From NCBI GenBank assembly GCA_015143295.1, contig CM026574.1:10232938-10296937 (forward strand): 64,000 nucleotides of DNA. The letters run 5' to 3'. The notes below the pieces were generated by a model that saw only the letters and a list, made by a program, of their open reading frames with translations, had not been told where the DNA came from and ran no database searches. Positions within the stretch are counted from its first letter, which is position 1; each line of letters begins with the position of its first letter. Both the position numbers and the translations under genes were made by a program. This document shows positions 56,149-64,000 of the stretch, one piece after another. The DNA is from Tetracentron sinense. Lineage: Eukaryota > Streptophyta > Magnoliopsida > Trochodendrales > Trochodendraceae.

Positions 56149-58098
56149 ATGGGGTTTGGTTTTGGGATCTTGTTAGTACTTCTTCTCTGGTCTGTAGCTC
56201 TGAGTTCAGTCTCATCTTCCACCAACATCTCATGTCCCATGGATCTGGGCTATGTCCAAAGAATCCCATGGGACTCCTCAGGATGCCAAAAATACCAGAA
56301 GAACACCACTGATGATGCAACAAAAAACCACTGCTGCCAGACCATTCTCAGTCTCTTTGGAATCGGCCTCGCCCAACACCTCAAAGCCACCTCCCTCTTC
56401 CAACTCTCAGATCTTCCCACCTCATATTCTTGCCTAGTTGATTTCCAATCCAAACTCAATTCCCTCTCTCTCCCTTCTGATCTAGCCTCCCTCTGCTTCG
56501 GCAGTCCCGAAAGATTTGTAATCACTCCCCAGGTTTGTGCTGGTATCCAGTCCAAGCAAGACTGGCTTGACAAGCTTGGACCCTCCACTTTGCTCGATTC
56601 TGCCTGTCGCCCCGACTTAACTGATCTCACTTCCTGTGATGCCTGTGTTGCTGCTGGCTTCAAGGTTCAGTCCCAATTGATCTCTATCGATCGAAACACC
56701 TCCCACTCCACCGACTGCTTTTACTTCGCAATTCTCTATGCCGCTGGCATTGTGAATGACTTCGGCCCCGAGAGCACTGGTGCTACATCTTGTATATTTG
56801 GGCTCTCAATTGTCTCGCCTGCATCCAAGAGCAAGAGCAAGAGCAGGTCTGGTCTAGTATTTGCTTTAACAGGAGCTGGAGTGGCATTTGTGTTCATGTC
56901 TTGTTTGTTGGGTTTGTATATCTGGTGGGATCGGCGCAGGAAGAAGAACAAGGCAGCAGAAAATTTGTGTCTAGAATTTCAATTGGAGGAGCAGAATTCT
57001 ACGCCTCGGTTAAGACCCAATACTGGCTCAATCTGGTTCAAATTAGAGGAGCTTAAGAGGGCGACTGATAATTTCTCGCAGAAGAATTTAATTGGACGCG
57101 GGGGGTTTGGAATTGTGTACAAAGGGACTCTATCTGACGGAACTTCCGTCGCTGTGAAGAGGATCATAGAATCAGATTTTCAAGGTGACAAAGAGTTTTG
57201 CAATGAAGTGGAGATCATCAGCAATTTGAAGCATAGGAATCTTCTCCCGCTTCGAGGCTGCTGTGTCACCGATAAAGAAGATGAAGAGGGGGAAAATCAG
57301 AGGTTCTTTGTATATGATTACATGCCTAATGGGAACCTTGATGACCATCTCTTCCCGCCGCCACGGGGAAGTAGCAGTGGAATGATTAGGCAACTACTGA
57401 GTTGGCCTCAAAGAAAGAGCATAATCTTGGATGTGGCTAAGGGACTTGTTTATCTCCATTATGGAGTGAAACCTGCAATATATCACAGAGACATCAAAGC
57501 CACCAACATACTACTGGATGCAGATATGAAGGCAAGAGTGGCAGATTTTGGGCTAGCCAGGCAAAGCAGAGAAGGACAGTCCCATCTCACCACCAGAGTT
57601 GCCGGAACGCACGGCTACCTGGCACCGGAGTATGCCCTTTATGGACAGTTGACTGAAAAGAGTGATGTTTATAGCTTTGGGGTGGTGGTTCTGGAGATAA
57701 TGTGCAGGAGGAAAGCCCTAGATTTCTCCTCCTCAAGTTCGCCTCAAGCAGTACTAATTACAGACTGGGCTTGGACACTGGTGAAATCAGGAAGAATTGA
57801 AGAAGTTTTGGATGAATCATTGCTGAGAGAAGAGAATTCAAACAGTTCTAATCCTAGGGGGATCATGGAGAGATTTTTACTAGTAGGGATCTTGTGTGCT
57901 CATGTAATGGTGGCTTTAAGGCCTACCATCTTGAATGCACTGAAGATGTTGGAGGGAGACATCGAGGTTCCTCCGATTCGGGATCGGCCATTGCCGCTCG
58001 GCCACCCATCTCTTTACAGCTGTGAGGGAAACACCTTCACCATATCACCTGCTTTGAGCGGCCACCCCCAGTTGAACACAAAAGACATGCTCAGGTAA
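56149..58098 (+). CDS. Receptor-like kinase, At1g11050 type, second tandem copy (649 aa)
   Basis: Single exon. Signal peptide [20 protein letters not shown]. Ectodomain from [19 protein letters not shown] with the [20 protein letters not shown] block and the same cysteine pattern as the first copy. Transmembrane helix 235-259. Kinase: GRGGFG loop 316-321, VAVK Lys337, HRDIKATN at 446, DFG Asp466, APE 492-494, then a C-terminal [19 protein letters not shown] shared with copy 1. All catalytic residues are present. It differs from copy 1 mainly in the ectodomain, the juxtamembrane segment (a longer, acidic EFQLEEQ stretch) and the tail, which suggests the two paralogues perceive or signal differently. 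Expression may be affected by the upstream decoy ATG. Confidence 0.93.
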   Translation: MGFGFGILLVLLLWSVALSSVSSSTNISCPMDLGYVQRIPWDSSGCQKYQKNTTDDATKNHCCQTILSLFGIGLAQHLKATSLFQLSDLPTSYSCLVDFQSKLNSLSLPSDLASLCFGSPERFVITPQVCAGIQSKQDWLDKLGPSTLLDSACRPDLTDLTSCDACVAAGFKVQSQLISIDRNTSHSTDCFYFAILYAAGIVNDFGPESTGATSCIFGLSIVSPASKSKSKSRSGLVFALTGAGVAFVFMSCLLGLYIWWDRRRKKNKAAENLCLEFQLEEQNSTPRLRPNTGSIWFKLEELKRATDNFSQKNLIGRGGFGIVYKGTLSDGTSVAVKRIIESDFQGDKEFCNEVEIISNLKHRNLLPLRGCCVTDKEDEEGENQRFFVYDYMPNGNLDDHLFPPPRGSSSGMIRQLLSWPQRKSIILDVAKGLVYLHYGVKPAIYHRDIKATNILLDADMKARVADFGLARQSREGQSHLTTRVAGTHGYLAPEYALYGQLTEKSDVYSFGVVVLEIMCRRKALDFSSSSSPQAVLITDWAWTLVKSGRIEEVLDESLLREENSNSSNPRGIMERFLLVGILCAHVMVALRPTILNALKMLEGDIEVPPIRDRPLPLGHPSLYSCEGNTFTISPALSGHPQLNTKDMLR

Positions 58099-58945
58099 TT
58101 AAGAAATTCTGTAAGATTCACAATTTTCATTGCCAAGGGGATGAAAGGAGGTAGCAGCTAAGTTCATGGCCATCCCTTCTTTTAAGTCCAATTGCTCATC
58201 AACATACCGGCGTATATTGAGATATAAATGGTGTCATTTTTTTCTCAAACCTTCCTTCCGAATCTGGATGAGAAATTGTTATAGAGGAAGACTCAGAAAC
58301 GTGATTAATTAGATGGTGGGTTCATATATAGTGTCGACAATGGAAGACGCTACTGAAGAATTGAAAGATGTGTTTTTAGAAATTGTTACAGTTACAAGTT
58401 TATATTCTGTCCTTGTTAAGGGTATCGCCCTGGGTTTGGACTTCTCTTGTATATTAATATTGTCTTAAACAAAGTTCAGGTAGCCATTACAGGTTAATTT
58501 TCTGGATGAACCAAGTCCTTGACAACTATGATAACTGCACACAAACTAAGTTCTTCTGAAGCACTATTCAAGCACTTTCTTTGGGGTATCTTGAAGAAGC
58601 TATTAGTCCTTGCATAGAATTCACAATATCTCTATCATCAAATGAAATAAGGGAAGGATTAAATAGAGACAGAGAGAGAGAGAGAATAGAAGGATTGTAA
58701 CTCCAACTTCTTCATCATTATTACAGCACAAGAGCAACTACATTTCCAAAACGGTATCATGGATTTACAATGACACAAAATGGGAATATCAAACAAATAG
58801 GTAGTGTTATTGGTTGGTCCACAGTGAAGAGAAATGTTGGGAGATCACACATGTTAACAGACGGCTCTGTACGTTTCAGGGAAGTCCAGGGATTTAGATC
58901 CATATCCGTTTAACATCATTCTAGGGGACGCTTAGATCACTTCCG
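58099..58945. other. Non-coding spacer between convergent genes
   Basis: A short GA microsatellite at about 58668-58684. It probably holds the 3-prime untranslated regions of the RLK (plus) and of the minus-strand gene that ends at 58946. Confidence 0.45.
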
Positions 58946-59430
58946 TCACCTTTGACTGGAACTGTTTGTCCTCGGACCTGCACAGACATAATTCAGTGTT
59001 CCTTATCCCACTTTTTAAAAAAGATTTACTGACCAATGATCACTACACCAATACCATGCTGCAACATTGTCCATTAAAATGCTACTACAAGTATTGAAGG
59101 CCATAGTCAAAGAAGATACAGCGGGACATAAAAAAATGAAGTTCCCCTCTTCTGAATCCCCAACATCAAAAGCTTACTTACAGTTTCATTGGGAACAATT
59201 GCGTATCTCTCCGATGGTGAAACCCACATCTTCCCTGTCACACAACCATGAGAGTAACTCTAACAATGTTAAAGCACGTGTGAGGAACCAATTCGTACAT
59301 TCCTACTAAAAACAAATAGACAAGGAATGAGAACTAAATGATACCTGCCAAAGACTTGACTTTCGAGGATTCTATCTGTTGGCAACTAGATCCATCCACA
59401 CTCAAAGCCTCTATAATCTTTGGAATATTT
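58946..59430 (-). CDS. Putative last two coding exons of an unrecognised gene
   Basis: The complement has an exon 59430..59345 (86 bp) between an AG acceptor and a GT donor, and a second exon starting at 58977 after GTGCAG. Joined in phase they read NIPKIIEALSVDGSSCQQIE, SSKVKSLAG and then PRTNSSSQR before TGA at 58948-58946. The open frame over both exons and the paired splice signals support an exon model. I recognise no family. The rest of the gene would lie to the right, perhaps beyond the window, with the LTR fossils inside its introns. Confidence 0.35.
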
Positions 59431-60747
59431 CTGTTGCTCCCAAAAATAATTATTGTTAGTTTCAAACTTTTATGAAAGACATAAATATCATCAGTGCCTT
59501 ATTCCAGCTACCTGGGGTCCACCAAATAAAATGCATATCGACTAAAAAAGTTTATCAGTACTATTTGCTAATATTTGGTTCTTGGTTGCATGAAACATAA
59601 CACGAGAAAGAGTACAACTAAGAATAAAATTTGTATTATATTCAAGCAATGTTTATACTTTATAATGTCCGCTTCATATCAGTCCAACTGTGATGACTGC
59701 ATGATTTGAGTATTTTTAACACTCCAAGCAAAATAATTCACTTTTCCTTTCATGTACACATGCAATGACCAACAGGAACACCAAGCATAATACTTAGTCT
59801 GGCACCAAGATTGGCTATTCACATAGAGTGGAGGCTGTAGTCAATCTATATTTAAATTTTGCTTAATCATTAAATGAAGAGAATCTCCCACAAACTAATC
59901 AGAAATGGATTGGACGGAATCACATAATATTCTCAGAGTTGATGTCTGCAATGAACAAACATCAAACGAAGGGTCTTATTCACCTAATGAATCTATAAGG
60001 AGATGCATGCCATCGCATTCCGTAACCTACTATTTTAGACGTTTGAGGGTAAGGTCTCCAAAAACCCCATGAGAAGTAAAATACAAATGGAAGGCTGATG
60101 AGAAGCTCTTCTACTTGATTATGCCAAAACAGACATTTAATTAGTTGATGAAAACATCCATGAACCCAATTTCTAAAATAAGTTTCCTAGTAGCAAGTGA
60201 GTAGTTATCAATTAGAGTCACAAAGAATTGCAAGAATAAGAAGAAACAGGCTACATATCAGATTAAATGAGATGAAAAGATGTGTTGCAGCCACTCTTAT
60301 GAGGATTTTTAACATGTCTGGGTGGCTATAACACGAACTATCATTATTGACATCGAGGACAGGAAACAATACCATAGGAATAAAAACCACAATCTCGGAT
60401 GGCTCACATTATATCAAACTAGAAACTGATCATTTGATGAGAATATTTGAAGAGTTTCAGCACAAACTTTTATAAAATAACATCCCATGTAGGGATTGAG
60501 TAGATATGTCCCAAATTTAGAAACAGTTCGCATACCAGCTTGATTAAGATAAAAAGGTGGAATGCAGTGAATTCAAATAGTGATAAAAGAGTTTGACATG
60601 CACAGACACTTAATATGTAAGACATTCCCTCAACTCTCATTACCGTCACAAAGGGGAGGATATAAGACCAGATAATTACACATAAACAGCACTCTGATGG
60701 TTCACATGAGCAAGGGGTTTCTGTCGTCGTGTTGTGTATATAGATAA
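59431..60747. other. Non-coding, perhaps intronic
   Basis: No exon was recognised on either strand. The sequence composition is even and AT-rich. Confidence 0.4.
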
Positions 60748-61715
60748 CTGTTGGTGGCCAAAAGTGGAGTAACTGGCGTGGAGTGCCAACAAGGAACAGA
60801 GTAAATGAGAGGGGTGATCCAGTCTTAATCCAGCCTAAACCAGATGTCATGGCGAACTGATAATAAATGGTGAAATCGGAGTATAGAGGAAGGATAACAG
60901 AGATTGGTTGGGAGGGGAACGAGGAGCACACTATAGGGGTCCTTGAAGATGGTGAGTAGGAGACTAGGGGTCCAATAGAGCAATGAGGCTTCTCTTAGGA
61001 ATATCCATCCTTAAAAGGGAGTATAACCTTATTTATAACACTAAAAGAGGGGGAAGGGGGGGGGGGGGGACTCAAAGAGGTCCGTTGCTAATTCCCATGT
61101 ACCCTCTGTAACAAAAAACTCCGTTTTTTTCAAAAATTCTCAAGTATTCGCGCATTTTTGCTTTGCTGAATTATTCTCCAAATTATTCGTGAATTATTTG
61201 CGAATTTTCTGGATTATTCCCGATTTATTTTCTCAAACTTGGCAAAAACCTACTTATTTTGTATATTTTTTAATCAAATTGTTCGGTATATTTTTATATT
61301 TATTTTTCATTTGTTCCAAACTTGACCTCTGTCGAATTATTCCCGAACCTTGACTGTATCACTACGCATGTACCTACTACCAACTACCGTCAACTACTAT
61401 TACGGAAGTGATGGGTAGGTGGGAAACAACCCCCCTTTGACATATAACAACCCTTCTCGCCCCGTCTACTCGTTGTAATACCATCATTTAATGTTTCTGA
61501 CATTAGTGACCTCATCTTCACACAAAGGACTTATAATGAGTTAGCTATTGCACTGTCACTCGAGTACTTGATTTGGCGCCTTGGGAATGTGTCACAAGGC
61601 ACCTTGGGAATGCGTCACAAAGCACCTTTAAATGAGACATGGCTGTGTAATAGCTAACAAACTGCCAAACCAGAGACCCCTATCATTGCCTTTATGCAAG
61701 GGATATAGCATGGCA
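60748..61715 (-). mobile_element. LTR fossil, inverted copy
   Basis: The complement matches the solo LTR at 62701-63400 in order: GGTCTCTGGTTTGG, AAATCAAGTACTCGAGTG, GATGAGGTCACTAATGTC, CATTAAATGATGG, ACCATCTTCAAGGACCCC, TTGGCACTCCA and GGCCACCAACA. It is interrupted by about 230 bp of unrelated sequence (about 61115-61345, rich in GAATTATTC words). LTR-retrotransposon remnant, family not determined, old. The 153-codon ORF inside it is not a gene. Confidence 0.65.
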
Positions 61716-61839
61716 GACCATGCACCCTATCTATCATCTCCTTTAGTTGTCTTATCTTAGTGCAAGTAGAGCCCGGGGGTTAGTCAAGATATAGTAAAAG
61801 CCATGCGCCCGGAAAGCCCTTGGAGATATGGAAAAAGCC

Positions 61840-62420
61840 ATTGAGTAGTAGGGCAGTAGTTAACTCACTATAGGTCATTGACCTAAAGATGAGGTCACTT
61901 ATGTCAAGAACATTAAATGATGGCATGACCACGAGTGGACGGGGCGAGAAGGGTTGTTTCCCACCTACCCATCACTTACATCATAGCAGTTAACAGCAGT
62001 TGGTAGCAGGTACACGGGAATCAGCAACGGACCTCTTTGACCCCAACCCCCCCGGCCCCCGTTCTCCCCTTTGAGGAGGAAAGATTCCCAAGAGGCCTCA
62101 TTTCTCTACTAGACCCAAGGTCTACCACTCACCATCTTCAAAGCCCCCTATATTGTGCTCCACTTTTCCTTCCCACCCAATCTTTGTTATCCTTCATCTT
62201 TACTTATCAGTTTAGTATGGCTAGGGCATCTGATTTAGGCAGATTTGAGATTGGAAGCTCTCTCATTTGCTCAACTCTATTGGCCGGATATTTCGTGGAT
62301 CCCTATTGGCACTCCACGTCAGCTCCTCTACTTTTGGCCAACATTTTGGCGACCCTGTAGGGGATCCACTCATTTCATACTCGAAAATGGGGAATCGAAA
62401 AGGTGATACTTCAGCGTGAC
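61840..62420 (+). mobile_element. LTR fossil, direct copy with primer-site-like sequence
   Basis: GATGAGGTCACTTATGTCAA, ATTAAATGATGGCATGACCA, CATCACTTACATCATAGCAG and CCCTATTGGCACTCCACGTC follow the same LTR. It ends GGCCAACATTTTGGCGACCC, where TTTGGCGACC resembles the start of a retroelement primer-binding region. A broken fragment of the same family as its neighbours. Confidence 0.6.
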
Positions 62421-62534
62421 AGCCCCCAATACCAGAGGAACCTAGGCATGATAAAGCTCTACCAAAATTTGGATGTTGATGGCGCCAATTAAAAGGCTTA
62501 TGCAGCCAATAACATGAACAAAGTAAAGACATCG

Positions 62535-62640
62535 GGCACATGGCTTTTGCTATGTCTCTAAGGGACTCTGAGCACATGGCTTTCGCCATATCTCCAAGGG
62601 CCTCCAAGCACATAGCTTTCACCATATCTCCACTAGCCCC
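62535..62640. repeat. Three tandem units of about 36-38 bp
   Basis: GCACATGGCTTTYGCYATRT plus CTCYAAGGG recurs three times. On the minus strand the period keeps frame, giving a MAKAMCSESLRD-type 12-residue repeat inside an otherwise meaningless ORF. A mirrored relative lies at about 61730-61840. Confidence 0.7.
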
Positions 62641-62700
62641 TAGACTCTACTTGCACCATGATAAGACAACTAAATGGTATGGTAAGGCGCATGTTTCCCA

Positions 62701-63400
62701 TGTTATACCCCCTTAGGTAGAGAAATGATATGGGTCTCTAGTTTGGTGGTTGAGAAAATAGTAGCTATTGCATAGCCATGTCTCCTCTAAAGGCAACTTG
62801 TGACAATCCCAAGGCACCAAATCAAGTACTCGAGTGGCAGTATAGTACCTAACCCATTATAGGCCCTTAGCCTAAAGATGAGGTCACTAATGTCAAGAAC
62901 ATTAAATGATGGCATGACCACGAGTGGACAGGGCAAAGAGGGTTGTTATATATGTCAAAGGGGTTGTTGCCCATTTACCCATCACTTACATCATAGCAAT
63001 TGACGGCAGTTGGAAACATGTACATGGGAATCAACAATGAACCTCTTTGACCCCTACTCTTAGTTCTATAACTACAAGTATTCTCCCCTTTGAGAAAGAG
63101 TGCGAATAGTCCAAAGAAAAGCCTTGTTGCTCTATTGGACCCTAGTCTCCCATTCACCATCTTCAAGGACCCCATAGTGTGCTCCTCTTTCTCCTCTCAA
63201 CCTTTGTTATCATTACTCTATACTCTGATTTCACCATTTATTATCAATTCAGTATGCCAGGGCATATGGTTTAGGCTGGTCTGAGATTTGATCACCCCTC
63301 TCTCTCACTCATTTACTCAGCCCTGTAGGCCAAATTTCACAGATGGATCCCTATTGGCACTCCATGTCAGTTCCTCCCCTTTCGGCCACCAACAGTAACA
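62701..63400 (+). mobile_element. Solo LTR fossil (700 bp)
   Basis: TGTTATACCCCC at the left and CCAACAGTAACA at the right (TG..CA), with near-identical 5-bp flanks TCCCA (62696-62700) and TTCCA (63401-63405). The internal order is the same as in the two neighbouring copies. Family unclassified. Confidence 0.65.
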
Positions 63401-64000
63401 TTCCAACTTATCATGCTGCCTCATCTTACCATTATGTTGTATTTAACTACTTTACAGTTTGAGGTCTAAAAAAGCATTTTATGAATTTCTCATATTGACA
63501 GACACTTGCATCAACCATTCTGATACTGTCTCTTATAACGAAGTTCCAAGAGAGCCATTGTCCCCCATTTAAAATTAATAATACAGATAAGAAAGGAAAA
63601 CATCAAAAAAAACTTAGAATACAATAAATCCTTATGTATTGCATAAATGATGTAGCTAGGAAGCAATGGTCTTGAGTATCAAGATGATCCACCTTATACC
63701 AAAAATTCCCAAATTCTTAAGTTTTGGCATAGGGTATTTATAAAAAATTCCCACGAAAATCAAATTTTGATCATATGGTTATGATCTATAGCCCAATCAC
63801 TGATATGGTCCAAATCTCAAGTTAATCCAGCAAGTCTAATTCACTCATTAAATTCCCAAAGGACTGAGAATGAATCTGGAATTAACAGATTTGTTGGGAA
63901 ATTGGAATTTCAGCTTAGGGTTTTAGGTATAGATGAATTGACAATGAAAACCAGTGTAGGAATGAACAATTATCAAAACCTACAAAGAATTTTGAATCAA
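63401..64000. other. Non-coding to the window edge
   Basis: AT-rich. No exon or element was recognised. Confidence 0.5.

Noticed and set aside
60470-60931. 153-codon minus-strand ORF as a gene
   Set aside because: Much of it overlaps an LTR fossil and the rest has no recognisable domain.
62263-62625. 120-codon minus-strand ORF with 12-residue repeats
   Set aside because: The repeats come from 36-38-bp DNA tandem units inside retroelement debris; no homology beyond that.
1-64000. A CYP719-centred biosynthetic gene cluster
   Set aside because: No methyltransferase, reductase or other P450 lies in the window; the neighbours are permease pseudogenes and receptor kinases.
1-64000. CRISPR arrays or bacterial operons
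   Set aside because: Spliced genes, foldback elements and retroelement fossils show plant nuclear DNA; the tandem repeats lack the regular repeat-spacer form.

Overview
The window is plant nuclear DNA: AT-rich and repeat-heavy, with genes carrying GT-AG introns and many small foldback transposons, Helitrons and LTR fossils. The most telling gene is an intronless cytochrome P450 that reads as CYP719. That family is known mainly from benzylisoquinoline-alkaloid and lignan makers (Ranunculales, Aristolochia and Piper among magnoliids, Nelumbo). I therefore infer an early-diverging eudicot or magnoliid. No species can be named from the sequence alone.

Layout. 1-16 kb: no intact large gene. It holds a roughly 86-bp minisatellite, minus-strand pseudogene fragments of importin-5 (IMB3/KPNB3) and gamma-tubulin complex protein 3 (SPC98), a clean 271-bp Helitron, and a decayed FAR1-related (FRS) gene of MULE-transposase ancestry. 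16-24 kb: a small two-exon GRF zinc-finger gene, a 2.4-kb LTR fossil with its primer-binding site, more Helitron and foldback elements, and a gene-less copy of the upstream region of the next gene. 24-42.5 kb: an amino-acid permease (AAP) cluster. It has one intact six-exon gene (485 aa), a full-length but broken tandem copy, and a third copy of the last exon inverted tail-to-tail against the broken one, giving about 640-bp inverted-repeat arms around a 167-bp spacer. 46.7-48.2 kb: CYP719. 49.2-50.4 kb: a 1.2-kb inverted duplication built of foldback elements. 51-58.1 kb: two intact, intronless, tandem receptor-like kinases of the At1g11050 type. 58.9-64 kb: probable 3-prime exons of an unrecognised minus-strand gene, followed by LTR fossils.

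How the genes relate. There is no operon-like logic. The region is shaped by duplication: AAP units at about 19-22.7, 24.3-31.2, 35.8-41.4 and 41.4-42.5 kb, a SINE-bearing segment at 34.9 and 44.0 kb, and the RLK pair. Small palindromic elements then moved in. Two points stand out. The AAP inverted repeat is complementary to the last exon of the intact AAP and could make silencing RNA against it. The foldback elements share conserved interiors (two core families) but have different ends, as if their termini were exchangeable. Both are inferences from reading the sequence; alignments and small-RNA data would decide them.
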